A stretch of DNA of 30,072 bases from an uncultured Oscillibacter sp. (lineage in GTDB: Bacteria; Bacillota; Clostridia; Oscillospirales; Oscillospiraceae): assembly GCA_910587875.1 (NCBI GenBank), contig CAJUOD010000025.1, positions 1-30,072 on the forward strand. Direction: 5' to 3'. Shown in pieces: positions 7,768 through 14,919 of this stretch (the stretch's first letter is position 1; each line of letters begins with the position of its first letter). The position numbers and the translations under genes were made by a program. The notes below the pieces were generated by a model. It was given only the letters and a program-made list of their open reading frames with translations, ran no database searches and had not been told where the DNA came from.

Positions 7768-7800
7768 CCCCTCCCGGAAAACCTTCCCGGAGGGGTTTTT
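7768..7800 (+). terminator. Terminator after cdd
   Basis: CCCCTCC / GGAGGGG with an inner GGAA/TTCC extension and one mismatch, followed by TTTTT. An A tract on the left flank may let it serve the convergent gene at 7806 too. Confidence 0.8.
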
Positions 7801-7805
7801 CCTTG

Positions 7806-8516
7806 TCAGAATGGTAAGGTTTGCCCGGCCCGCGTTACCGGAACCGTGCGCTCTGTAAAGGCGGGATGCTTTTCCAGAAATTTCCTGGTAAAGTCAAACT
7901 CCCCCCACTGGTGCATGGGCAGGAAGCGCCGGACGTCCGCCGTTTCGAGGAAATACGCCGGGCCCCAGAAGCCCGCCTCTCCCAGCCGGGGGTCCAGGGG
8001 CAGCATGGCAAGGTCGATGGTCCGCCCCCGGAGGAGCTCCGTGTACCGCTTGAAGTTGACCTCCATGTTCCGGTTCCAGGCCTTGGCCTCCCCCTCCCAG
8101 TGCCACCAGTTCAGGTCCCCGGCGTGGAAGACGGTCCGCCCGTCCACGGTCACCAGGAACGCCTCCCCCTCGTCGGTGGAGGGCAGGGCCTCCACCCTGG
8201 CCCGGGGCAGCTCCAGCGCCTCTCCGCCCCGGAGGCTTCGGCATTTCTCCGCCGTTTCCGGCGAGACGCCCCAGCGCGCCAGATTCCGGACGCTGAGCTT
8301 GATGTCGTGCCCCAGGACAAACCGCACCTCCCGGCTCCCGTCGTCCAGGGAGAAGATCCGGGGGTCGAAGTGGTCCGGGTGGGCGTGGCTGGCGAAGACA
8401 TACAGGGGGACTCCCGGCCTTACCGCCGGGAGCTCGCCCTTCCACCAGTCGAACAGCAGCGCGGCGGAGTCCAGCTCCGCCAGAAAGCCGCTGTGGTCCA
8501 GAAACGTGACCCGCAT
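7806..8516 (-). CDS. MBL-fold metallo-hydrolase (UlaG-like)
   Basis: A 236-residue cytoplasmic metallo-beta-lactamase-fold protein. Metal-binding motifs are His44-x-His46-x-Asp48-His49 (SHAHPDHFD), His131-Ala-Gly-Asp134 (VFHAGDLNWW) and the C-terminal LPMHQWGEF (His202). Together they place it in the UlaG-like branch of hydrolases with phosphodiester, lactone or unknown substrates. The start codon overlaps the stop of the upstream YbjQ-family gene by one base (TAATG) and has only a weak ribosome binding site, so translation is probably coupled. It is the last gene of a minus-strand operon with the YbjQ protein and a small membrane protein. The substrate is unknown. Confidence 0.9.
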   Translation of the reverse strand: MRVTFLDHSGFLAELDSAALLFDWWKGELPAVRPGVPLYVFASHAHPDHFDPRIFSLDDGSREVRFVLGHDIKLSVRNLARWGVSPETAEKCRSLRGGEALELPRARVEALPSTDEGEAFLVTVDGRTVFHAGDLNWWHWEGEAKAWNRNMEVNFKRYTELLRGRTIDLAMLPLDPRLGEAGFWGPAYFLETADVRRFLPMHQWGEFDFTRKFLEKHPAFTERTVPVTRAGQTLPF

Positions 8517-8827
8517 TATTTCAGCTTCACCGCCGTGCCGTAGGCCACCACCTCGGCGGCTCCCTGCATGACGGAGGACGAGCCGTAGCGGACGTTGACC
8601 ACCGCGTCGGCTCCCAAGGCCTGGGCCTCGTCCACCATGCGCTTCGTGGCGATCTGTCGGGCCTCGTTGAGCATCTCGGTGTAGCCCACGATCTCGCCGC
8701 CCACCAGGGTTTTCATGCCCGCCATGAAGTCCTTTCCGAAGTTCTTGGACTGGACCACAGTCCCCTTCACGATCCCCAGGGCCTCGAGTTCCCTTCCGGG
8801 CACATAGTCAATATTCAGCAGCAGCAT
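8516..8827 (-). CDS. YbjQ/UPF0145 family protein
   Basis: This 103-residue protein belongs to the YbjQ/UPF0145 (DUF74) family of small pentamer-forming proteins annotated as putative heavy-metal-binding, with no firm biochemical role. Diagnostic segments are GIVKGTVVQSKNFGKDF (18-34), a long helix EARQIATKRMVDEAQALGAD and VVNVRYGSSSV, ending AYGTAVKLK. The ATG has AAGGAGGAG upstream, and this ribosome binding site lies in the 3' end of the preceding small membrane protein gene, whose stop is 20 bases inside this gene. Confidence 0.93.
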   Translation of the reverse strand: MLLLNIDYVPGRELEALGIVKGTVVQSKNFGKDFMAGMKTLVGGEIVGYTEMLNEARQIATKRMVDEAQALGADAVVNVRYGSSSVMQGAAEVVAYGTAVKLK

Positions 8828-9068
8828 CGTATTCTCCTCCTTCGATTTCTTGAAAACGTTCTTTTAACACCACCAGGGCGGGAATGACCAGCAGTCCGCA
8901 AACGCCCGCCAGGGCGGCGAAGAGCCAGGCAAGCCACCTGGGCAGGTCCGGGATGAAGCACAGCGCGGCGAACACAGCGGCGCAGGTGATTTGAAGCAGG
9001 GCGAAGAGTACAACGCCCAGCACGGCCTGCCGCCGCTGGCGGCGCTTTCGGGATTCGGGAGCCGTCAT
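8808..9068 (-). CDS. Small two-helix membrane protein, MerR-tail paralogue
   Basis: An 86-residue protein with a basic N-terminus (RKRRQRR), two transmembrane segments (about 16-38 and 43-66) and a charged tail, ERFQEIEGGEYDAAAEY. The tail aligns without gaps to the tails of the small protein at 10035-10289 and of the MerR-type regulator at 10273-10923, sharing Arg2, Glu5, Ile6, Gly9, Glu10, Ala14 and Tyr17. The start at 9068 has AAGGGAGGG six bases upstream; the much longer upstream reading frame is a shadow of the PilZ gene. It overlaps the next gene (YbjQ family) by 20 bases. No function is known for such proteins; interaction with the membrane MerR regulator is an inference. Confidence 0.82.
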   Translation of the reverse strand: MTAPESRKRRQRRQAVLGVVLFALLQITCAAVFAALCFIPDLPRWLAWLFAALAGVCGLLVIPALVVLKERFQEIEGGEYDAAAEY

Positions 9069-9137
9069 AACGGTCCCTCCCTTCATAGAATGATAGGGGC
9101 CCCAGCTTTTGGCCCTTCCGCAAAAATGGGGAAGGGC

Positions 9138-9166
9138 TTGCGGCGGGAAGGGTTTTATGATATAAT
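9138..9166 (+). promoter_or_regulatory. Promoter of the PilZ gene
   Basis: TTGCGG (9138-9143), a 17-base spacer and TATAAT (9161-9166), about 85 bases before the start codon. Confidence 0.65.
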
Positions 9167-9251
9167 GCCCCATAAGCGGCGGACAAACCGGAGAATCGCC
9201 TCCGGCCGGTCCGGCCTTCCGACATTTGATATTTGATACAGGTGGTGCGGT

Positions 9252-9986
9252 ATGGGTATCTTTTCGTTTTTGAACCGGGACCAGGACCTTGAAGCGTACA
9301 TGCCGGCTCCGGCGGCTCCGGCGGTGGAGGAAGCGCCTCCGGGCCTCCCCGAGATGTGCCGGGAAATGCCCATCGAGGTGGTGGAGAAGTCCGGCCGGGT
9401 GCTGAACACCGGCCTCATCACGGAGCACAAGGGGACGGAGATCTCCATGGGCCGCCATCCCGGCGGGCTGTCCTTCAAAGTCTGCGAGCCGGGCAGCACG
9501 GTGTACGTCCGGGGCTGCGACAACAGCATGAACCAGTTCTACCTCCGGGCCACGGTGGAGGAGTCCTCCCGGATCCTCATGAGGCTGAAGGACCTGGAGC
9601 CCGAGGTCCACGAGAATCACCGGGACACCTTCCGCCTGGCGGTGAACGTCCCCATCTCCATTTACTATCTCAACGACGAGCGCTTCGAGCGCCCGGAGCA
9701 GTGCACTCTGGTGGACATCAGCACCGGGGGCTGCTGCATCAGCTCCGAGTACCTCCACGGCGAGGGCGAGGTATTGCGCCTTAAGATCAAACTGGAGGAC
9801 TACGTGGCCATGGACTTCATCGGCGAAGTCATCCGGGTGGTGGAGTGCGGGCCCAACGAATTCCGCTGCGGCATCCTCTTCGCCCAGCTGAAGAAGGAGG
9901 AGATCAACTCCCTGACCAAGATCCTCTTCAACATGCAGCTGGGCAACCGGCGGGAGCACAGCCGCTCCGAAAGCGGGCACTGGTAA
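9252..9986 (+). CDS. PilZ-domain c-di-GMP-binding protein
   Basis: A 244-residue cytoplasmic protein with a YcgR-like layout: a Pro/Ala-rich N-terminal linker (17-35), an N-terminal beta domain (about 38-115) and a C-terminal PilZ domain (about 120-230). The c-di-GMP-binding residues are present: Arg124-x3-Arg128 (HRDTFRL) and Asp155-x-Ser-x-x-Gly160 (DISTGG). Family members adjust motility, secretion or envelope functions in response to c-di-GMP, but no flagellar gene is in this window to indicate the target. AGGTGG precedes the ATG by six bases. It is monocistronic, with its own promoter and terminator, inserted between two minus-strand clusters encoding related small membrane proteins. Confidence 0.92.
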   Translation: MGIFSFLNRDQDLEAYMPAPAAPAVEEAPPGLPEMCREMPIEVVEKSGRVLNTGLITEHKGTEISMGRHPGGLSFKVCEPGSTVYVRGCDNSMNQFYLRATVEESSRILMRLKDLEPEVHENHRDTFRLAVNVPISIYYLNDERFERPEQCTLVDISTGGCCISSEYLHGEGEVLRLKIKLEDYVAMDFIGEVIRVVECGPNEFRCGILFAQLKKEEINSLTKILFNMQLGNRREHSRSESGHW

Positions 9987-10000
9987 TACTTCGATACCCC

Positions 10001-10027
10001 GCGGGACGCTTCGGCGTCCCGCTTTTT
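10001..10027 (+). terminator. Terminator of the PilZ gene
   Basis: A perfect 9-bp stem GCGGGACGC / GCGTCCCGC closed by a TTCG tetraloop, followed by TTTTT. Confidence 0.93.
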
Positions 10028-10034
10028 CGCGCCT

Positions 10035-10289
10035 TTAATACTGGCTGGCCTCTTCTTCCTCGCCGCCGTCAATCTCCTGGAGGCGCTGATGAAGGGCCAG
10101 GATAATCCCCACCACCACCGCGCCCCCCAGGAAGGCGTAGCCCAGCAGGAAGGGCAGGGCGGGCAGTCCCTCTCTTGTCCCCAGAAAACCGGCCAGGGCC
10201 AGCACGATGGCGATCAGGGGCGTCAGGTATGCCACCACCAGGACCGTGATAACAATGGGGGCGATTTTCTTCTTAGTAGTTTTTCGCAT
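10035..10289 (-). CDS. Small two-helix membrane protein, MerR-tail paralogue
   Basis: An 84-residue protein: basic N-terminus (MRKTTKKK), transmembrane segments at about 10-34 and 43-66, and tail QRLQEIDGGEEEEASQY. The first helix (IAPIVITVLV) closely resembles that of the adjacent MerR-type regulator (VAPVAITVVM), and the tail aligns with it over 17 residues, so this is almost certainly a duplicate of the regulator's membrane module without the DNA-binding part. The start at 10289 lies inside the 3' end of the regulator gene (17-base overlap), so the two are co-transcribed and translationally linked. The function may be to hetero-oligomerise with or titrate the regulator; this is an inference. 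Confidence 0.85.
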   Translation of the reverse strand: MRKTTKKKIAPIVITVLVVAYLTPLIAIVLALAGFLGTREGLPALPFLLGYAFLGGAVVVGIILALHQRLQEIDGGEEEEASQY

Positions 10290-10923
10290 CGTCGATCTCT
10301 CCTCTCCCGATTTCCCGGATCCTCTGGACCAGGGCCAGCACCACGCCGCCGCTGATGACCAGGGGAACCAGAGCCAGGACCGCCAGCATAAAGGCTGGGG
10401 GCGCTTCCTCGGCGCTCAGGGCGGTGAGCCAGAGAATCAGCCCCGCGATGCCCCCCATCAAAAGCAGCATCACTACCGTGATAGCCACCGGGGCCACGTA
10501 GCGGATGCGCACGTCCTTTTTCTGCTTGTTCTGGAAGGTGGCTCCGCTCTGCTCCATGGCCTCCATCTCCTTTAAGATGCTGCCCGCATCCAGATCCCCC
10601 AGCCGCTCCTGCCGGTCCGTCAGCCCGGCGCAGAGGCGGATGGCCTGGTCCAGGTTGTCCCGGTCCCGCTCCAGGGAGACCAGGTGGCGGCGCATGCCGT
10701 CCCCCACCGTGTGGGCGCCGCTCTGCATGTTCCGGATCTCCTCCAGGGAGACGCCCAGCTTCCGCAACAGCTTGATCTGGAGCAGGGTCCGGACCTCCGC
10801 CTCGCCGTAGTCCCGGTAGCCGTTCTCACTGTTCCGCCTGGGGGCCACAAGGCCCTCGGACTCGTAGAATCGGATGTTCTTCCGCGTGATGCCCACCAGG
10901 GCCTCCACCTCGTTGATTTTCAA
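10273..10923 (-). CDS. Membrane-anchored MerR-family transcriptional regulator
   Basis: Winged-helix MerR domain at residues 1-70 (KINEVEALVGITRKNIRFYE, then YRDYGEAEVRTLLQIKLLRKLG), a long dimerisation coiled coil (about 75-125), then two transmembrane helices (143-168, 177-199) and tail QRIREIGRGEIDDAKNY. I chose TTG at 10923 (216 residues). The upstream ATG at 10950 overlaps the -10 box of the MerR-type promoter, so it would not be in the mRNA, while the TTG has AGAGGTG six bases upstream and gives the usual family start MKINEVE. Instead of a soluble effector domain the protein carries a membrane module, suggesting it senses a membrane or envelope signal. It probably autoregulates through its own operator. 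The small protein downstream is a paralogue of its tail. Confidence 0.88.
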   Translation of the reverse strand: MKINEVEALVGITRKNIRFYESEGLVAPRRNSENGYRDYGEAEVRTLLQIKLLRKLGVSLEEIRNMQSGAHTVGDGMRRHLVSLERDRDNLDQAIRLCAGLTDRQERLGDLDAGSILKEMEAMEQSGATFQNKQKKDVRIRYVAPVAITVVMLLLMGGIAGLILWLTALSAEEAPPAFMLAVLALVPLVISGGVVLALVQRIREIGRGEIDDAKNY

Positions 10924-10948
10924 GCCTCTCACCTCTGTTTTCAGGTCC

Positions 10949-10979
10949 ATGATACACCTTCCAGCAGGGGGAAGGTCAA
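10949..10979 (-). promoter_or_regulatory. MerR-type promoter/operator (19-bp spacer, dyad)
   Basis: On the minus strand TTGACC (10979-10974) and TATCAT (10954-10949) are separated by 19 bases, the over-long spacer characteristic of MerR-regulated promoters. The spacer region contains the dyad ACCTTCC - 7 bases - GGAAGGT centred between the two boxes, as in BmrR/CueR-type operators. Transcription would start near 10942, downstream of the ATG at 10950. Confidence 0.8.
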
Positions 10980-11000
10980 GAGGGATTTTGTAAATTCCCG

Positions 11001-11036
11001 AAAAAAGGCAGACGCCGGAGGCCAAGCCTCCGGCGT
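11001..11036 (-). terminator. Terminator of the 11043-11423 gene
   Basis: On the minus strand an 11-bp perfect stem ACGCCGGAGGC / GCCTCCGGCGT with a 3-base loop, followed by TTTTTT after three bases. Confidence 0.9.
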
Positions 11037-11042
11037 TGATGC

Positions 11043-11423
11043 TTAGATAGCGCTCTGCGGCCGATCCTCCCGCTCCACGGAGAGGTCCGGCCGGGCGGCG
11101 GCCACGGCGTCCAGGACCTGGTTGGCTTCCGCCAGCTTCTCGAAGGTGAAGTCCTGGTAGAACTCCCCGCCGTCGTAGTACAGCCGCAGCCGGGTGACGG
11201 GCAGGGCCTTGCCGCAACAGCCCGTCAGGGGCAGGCTGGTGTTCCGGGTCAGGGCCCGGGTCAACGACGCGTAGGAGAGGTACTGCGTCCCCGGAAAGGC
11301 GGGGAAGTAAATGGCACTGGCACTGAAGCGGTACTGCTCCGCCCGGCGGGCGGTCTTGTAATCCCCGGCGGGGTCCTCCAGGGGAGCAGACTTAGCAAGG
11401 GGCTTGGGGGTAAAGATGGCCAT
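11043..11423 (-). CDS. Hypothetical protein
   Basis: The start at 11423 is chosen because AGGAGG lies eight bases upstream; longer in-frame starts up to 11525 have no such site. The 126-residue protein lacks signal and membrane segments. It contains an aromatic central strand region (YRFSASAIYFPAFPGTQYLS), LTGCCGKALP with adjacent cysteines, RLRLYYDGGEFYQDFTFEK and an Ala-rich C-terminal helix. This alternation of strands and a final helix could be a small PH-like or similar beta fold, but I do not recognise a family. It is monocistronic on the minus strand with its own terminator, divergent from serA. Confidence 0.75.
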   Translation of the reverse strand: MAIFTPKPLAKSAPLEDPAGDYKTARRAEQYRFSASAIYFPAFPGTQYLSYASLTRALTRNTSLPLTGCCGKALPVTRLRLYYDGGEFYQDFTFEKLAEANQVLDAVAAARPDLSVEREDRPQSAI

Positions 11424-11525
11424 GGCGGAGACCTCCTGCGTTTCATTTTTTTCAGTATAAGTCCCTTTTTCCAAAAGCTCCATGGCAAAAGCAACAGAAG
11501 CCGGAAAATCCGTGGGAAATGCCAC

Positions 11526-11554
11526 TTGCCCCCCAGGGCAAAGGGGGCTATACT
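11526..11554 (+). promoter_or_regulatory. Promoter of serA
   Basis: TTGCCC (11526-11531), a 17-base spacer and TATACT (11549-11554), 38 bases before the start codon. Confidence 0.7.
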
Positions 11555-11592
11555 AGTACCGGAAATCATCAACTCTTCATCGGAGGTTTTTC

Positions 11593-12759
11593 ATGTATCG
11601 TATCAAGACATTCAACAAGATCGCCCCCCAGGGCCTGGAGCGGCTGGACCCCGCCCGCTACCAGGTGGGGGAGGATATGGCGGAGGAGGAGGGCATTCTG
11701 GTCCGCTCCGCCAATTTGCTGGACTACCCCTTCCCGGACAGCCTGCTGGCCATTGCCCGGGCGGGCGTGGGGGTGAACAACATCCCCCTGGACCGCTGCT
11801 CGGAAAAGGGCATCGCCGTCTTTTCCACCCCCGGAGCCAACGCCAACGCCGTCAAGGAGCTGGTCCTCTGCGCCATGCTCATCTCCTCCCGGGACGTCAC
11901 CGGCGCGGTGCGCTGGGTGAAGAACCAGGCCGCCTCCGGCGTGGAGGTGGAGACCGTGGTGGAGAAGGGCAAGGCCGCCTTTGTGGGCCCGGAGCTTTAC
12001 CGGAAGGCCCTGGGCGTCATCGGCCTGGGGGCCATCGGCTCCCTGGTCGCCAACGTGGCCCTGGATTTGGGCATGGACGTGTACGGCTACGACCCCTTCC
12101 TCTCCGTGGACGCCGCCCTGCGGCTGGACCGCCATGTCCACGTGGTCCGGGACGTAAACGAGCTCTATAAAAAGGCGGACTATATCACCGCCCACATCCA
12201 CTTTAACGAAAAGACCCGCCACATGATTGGGGCGGACGCCTTTGCCGCCATGAAGCCCGGCGTCCGGCTCATCAACCTGGCCCGGGGGGGCATCGTGGAC
12301 GACGAGGCCCTGCTGGCCGCCCTGGACGCGGGGAAGGTGACGGCCTACGTCACCGACTTCCCCAATAACAAGCTGGTGGAGAATCCCCACGTGGTGGCCA
12401 TGCCCCACCTGGGGGCCTCCACTCCGGAGAGCGAACAGAACTGCGCCGTCATGGCGGCGGAGGAGCTGCGGGACTACCTGGAGAACGGGAACATCAAAAA
12501 CTCCGTGAACCTCCCCGACGTCCACCTGGACCGCAGCGGCGTCCAGCGGCTCTGCGTCCTCCACAAGAACATCCCCGCCATGCTGGCCAGCATCACGGCC
12601 CTCCTGAGCCGGGACGGGGTGAACGTGGAAAACCTGAGCAACAAGAGTAAAGGGGACTACGCTTACACCCTGGTGGACCTGGGGGCCAGGGTGGAGCCCG
12701 CCGTCCTGGAGGACCTGCGGAACCTGCCCAACGTGATCCGCGTCCGTTCCATCGGCTAA
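11593..12759 (+). CDS. serA: D-3-phosphoglycerate dehydrogenase
   Basis: This 388-residue NAD-dependent 2-hydroxyacid dehydrogenase catalyses 3-phosphoglycerate to 3-phosphohydroxypyruvate, the first step of serine synthesis. It has the dinucleotide motif GLGAIG (144-149) with Asp167 after the second strand, catalytic Arg231 (ARGGIV), Glu263 (LVENPH) and His272 in PHLGASTPESE. A C-terminal ACT-like domain (about 318-388, starting RLCVLHKNIPAML) makes it the short SerA type found in many Clostridia. GGAGG precedes the ATG by six bases. serC, often adjacent in Clostridia, is absent; the next gene is a MscS channel. The ACT domain suggests, but does not prove, serine feedback control. Confidence 0.93.
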   Translation: MYRIKTFNKIAPQGLERLDPARYQVGEDMAEEEGILVRSANLLDYPFPDSLLAIARAGVGVNNIPLDRCSEKGIAVFSTPGANANAVKELVLCAMLISSRDVTGAVRWVKNQAASGVEVETVVEKGKAAFVGPELYRKALGVIGLGAIGSLVANVALDLGMDVYGYDPFLSVDAALRLDRHVHVVRDVNELYKKADYITAHIHFNEKTRHMIGADAFAAMKPGVRLINLARGGIVDDEALLAALDAGKVTAYVTDFPNNKLVENPHVVAMPHLGASTPESEQNCAVMAAEELRDYLENGNIKNSVNLPDVHLDRSGVQRLCVLHKNIPAMLASITALLSRDGVNVENLSNKSKGDYAYTLVDLGARVEPAVLEDLRNLPNVIRVRSIG

Positions 12760-12805
12760 GGGGAGAAAATACTTTTATAAAGAAATTAAGTAAGGAGGGA
12801 TGCCT

Positions 12806-13621
12806 GTGGCAGACCTGAACGGAGCCTTACAGCGCTTCGCCGGGAAGCTAGCCCTGGAGAATATCCTGTCCGCCGCCCTGACGCTGCTCATCTGCCTGGT
12901 GGCGGTGCGGCTGCTGCTGAAGCTGGCCCGCCGCCTGCTGGGCCGGACGAAGCTGGAGGAGCGCATCCGGCGCTATATCCTGATGGGGCTCAAGCTGCTG
13001 CTCTACACCCTGACGGTGGTCTTCACCGCCGGGAGCCTGGGGGTCAACATGACCTCCCTGGTGGCCCTCCTCTCCGTGGGGTCCCTGGGGGTCACCCTGG
13101 CGGCGGAGGACGTCCTGGGCAACGTGGCCGGGGGGCTGGTGATCCTGTCCTCCCACCCCTTCGCCATTGGGGACTTCATCGAGTCCGGGGGCGTCTCCGG
13201 CACGGTGGAGGAGATCAGCCTGAACCACACGAAGCTCATCACCCCCGACGGCCTGACGGCCCTGCTCCCTAACAAGGAGCTGGCGGCCTCCCAGGTGACG
13301 AACTACACGGTGCTGGGCCGGCGGCGCATCGTCTGGAAGATGACCGCCGCCTACGGCGCGCCCACGGAGACGGTGAAGGCCGCCTGCCTCCGGGCCGTGG
13401 AGGCCACGGAGCACATCCTCCCCGACCCGGCCCCGGCGGTGTACCTGACGGCCTTCGGAGAGAGCGGCGTTGACTTTACCGTCTACTGCTGGGCCTCGGC
13501 GGCGGACTTCTGGACCACCCAGTTTGCCCTGGCGGAGAACCTCCGGGCGGAGTTCGGCAGGGCGGGGATAGAGATCCCCTACAACAAGCTGGACGTTCAT
13601 ATTCTGGAGAACCCCAAATAA
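12806..13621 (+). CDS. MscS-family mechanosensitive channel
   Basis: The GTG at 12806 is favoured (271 residues) because AAGGAGGG at 12792-12799 is six bases away, whereas the ATG at 12800 directly abuts it. Three transmembrane helices lie in the first 105 residues (about 18-40, 58-80, 84-108). The pore-lining segment is Gly/Ala-rich (VGSLGVTLAAEDVLGNVAGG), followed by the beta domain with the signature HPFAIGDFIE and GTVEEISLNHT, and a C-terminal alpha/beta domain ending in YNKLDVHILENPK. Such channels open on hypo-osmotic shock to release solutes. It lies 46 bases after serA and could be read through from its promoter. It ends at a strong terminator. Confidence 0.94.
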   Translation: MADLNGALQRFAGKLALENILSAALTLLICLVAVRLLLKLARRLLGRTKLEERIRRYILMGLKLLLYTLTVVFTAGSLGVNMTSLVALLSVGSLGVTLAAEDVLGNVAGGLVILSSHPFAIGDFIESGGVSGTVEEISLNHTKLITPDGLTALLPNKELAASQVTNYTVLGRRRIVWKMTAAYGAPTETVKAACLRAVEATEHILPDPAPAVYLTAFGESGVDFTVYCWASAADFWTTQFALAENLRAEFGRAGIEIPYNKLDVHILENPK

Positions 13622-13624
13622 GAG

Positions 13625-13658
13625 AAGCCCCGGCGCTTGTGCAGCGCCGGGGCTTTGT
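13625..13658 (+). terminator. Terminator after the MscS gene
   Basis: 12-bp stem AAGCCCCGGCGC / GCGCCGGGGCTT with a 7-base loop and following TGTT. Confidence 0.88.
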
Positions 13659-13693
13659 TCTGCCATGCCGGGGAAAGCGTGCCGGGAAACGCC

Positions 13694-14581
13694 TCACTCC
13701 ACCGGGCCGACGATGGTCCCGTCGTCCTGCTCCCCCTCCAGCCCATGGGCCAGGCGCAGGAGCAGGAAGCCCATCAGCGTCAGTGCCCCTCCGGCGTAGA
13801 GCAGGAGGGAGGAGAGGTAGGCGCTGCCGTCCGCCAGGGAGGCGGCGCAGAGCACCAGGGACCCGGCGGCGTAAAACCCGAAGCGCCGGGTCCGCCCCGC
13901 CTGGAAGGCGAAGGAGCTGAGCCGGTAGAACCCCAGGGTCAGGAACACCAGGGCCAGCAGCTCCAGGTAGTACATGGTCAAAGAGGGGTTCACGGAGTCG
14001 ATGCGGTAGGTCAGCACCAGCCGCACCACCAGGGCCGCCACGGGCAGCAGGGTGATGGAGGCGGGGGCCCTGTGCCTGGGCCCGCCCTCCCGGCGGCGGC
14101 AGCCCGCCAGCACCGGGAACAGGGACCCGGCGGCCGCCAGGGTCAAAACGCCCATCAGGATCTGCCCCTGGGGGGAGAAGCCCAGTCCCCCGGCCCGGAG
14201 GACGCCGTAGATGGCGTGGCGGGAGGAGACCAGCCCCTCCGGCAGCATCCGGAGGCTCTCCGCCAGGTCCGCCAGGCCGCTGAGGGCCAGGAGGAACACG
14301 CCGCACATGGGGATGGACAGGAGGCCGGTGTTCTCCGTGGAGAAGTCCCTGGGCAGAACGGGGCCGGGGTCCTCCTCCGCCGGGAGGAGCCGGGCCGTCA
14401 GGGCCAGGGCGGCGGCCAGGCCGATGAGCAGGACCGCCAGGGCCAGGGCCGCGAAGTTGCCGGGAATGGGGAGGCCCGTGCCCGCCTCATAGCCGGTGCG
14501 GTTCTGCAGCAGCCGCAGCACGCAGGCGGCGGCCCCGCCCAGCGCCGCCGCCAGGGGGAGCGCGTAACGTTTATCCATCAT
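13694..14581 (-). CDS. Hypothetical polytopic membrane protein
   Basis: The start at 14581 (MMDKRYALPL, 295 residues) is chosen for AAAGGA six bases upstream; a longer frame to 14653 would cross the promoter. Roughly seven to eight hydrophobic helices are visible from residue 8 to 285, separated by short Arg-rich cytoplasmic loops (for example CRRREGGPRHR near 165). No catalytic or transport motif is recognised. Upstream is an extended -10, TGTGCTATACT (minus strand, -10 at 14617-14612), so it is likely transcribed alone. The C-terminal tail is acidic and cytoplasmic-looking (EGEQDDGTIVGPVE). Confidence 0.78.
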   Translation of the reverse strand: MMDKRYALPLAAALGGAAACVLRLLQNRTGYEAGTGLPIPGNFAALALAVLLIGLAAALALTARLLPAEEDPGPVLPRDFSTENTGLLSIPMCGVFLLALSGLADLAESLRMLPEGLVSSRHAIYGVLRAGGLGFSPQGQILMGVLTLAAAGSLFPVLAGCRRREGGPRHRAPASITLLPVAALVVRLVLTYRIDSVNPSLTMYYLELLALVFLTLGFYRLSSFAFQAGRTRRFGFYAAGSLVLCAASLADGSAYLSSLLLYAGGALTLMGFLLLRLAHGLEGEQDDGTIVGPVE

Positions 14582-14649
14582 AAACTGTCCTTTCGCCGAT
14601 TCGATTCCCCCAGTATAGCACAAGAGGGACCGCCTGAAAAGGGGTAATT

Positions 14650-14919
14650 TCACTTCCGCAGCAGGGTCACCCGGGGATTTTCCTCCGCCGCCCGGCGGAG
14701 GAGGCGGACCAGGGCCCGTCCCCTGGGGCCCAGCCGGTCCTCCAGGGCCTCCTGGTGGAGGAGGCGCACCGTCACGGGTTCCCCCAGGTCCGTCAGGCAG
14801 TCAAACAGGGCGTCCAGGTTCCGCCCGTACCACTCCGGCAGGTCCAAGACCCGGGCGAAGCGGTCATGGACCTCCTCCAGGGACTGGAGGTCCAGCCCGT
14901 CCAGTACGATCTCAGCCAT
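14650..14919 (-). CDS. Barstar-like ribonuclease inhibitor
   Basis: This 89-residue acidic protein matches the barstar family: an N-terminal strand (EIVLDGLDL), helix SLEEVHDRFARVLDLP, the hallmark EWYGRNLDALFDCLTD (about 33-48) that contributes the RNase-binding face, then VTVRLLH and a C-terminal helix. Barstars bind and block barnase-type RNases in the cytoplasm. Its ATG overlaps the stop of the upstream barnase-like gene by eight bases, so toxin and inhibitor are made together. The longer reading frame extending to 15474 is a shadow of the RNase gene. Confidence 0.92.
   Translation of the reverse strand: MAEIVLDGLDLQSLEEVHDRFARVLDLPEWYGRNLDALFDCLTDLGEPVTVRLLHQEALEDRLGPRGRALVRLLRRAAEENPRVTLLRK

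Noticed and set aside
9069..9980. Upstream extension of the small membrane protein gene to a 390-codon frame
   Set aside because: The extension runs antisense through the PilZ gene; the ATG at 9068 has a strong ribosome binding site and a sensible protein.
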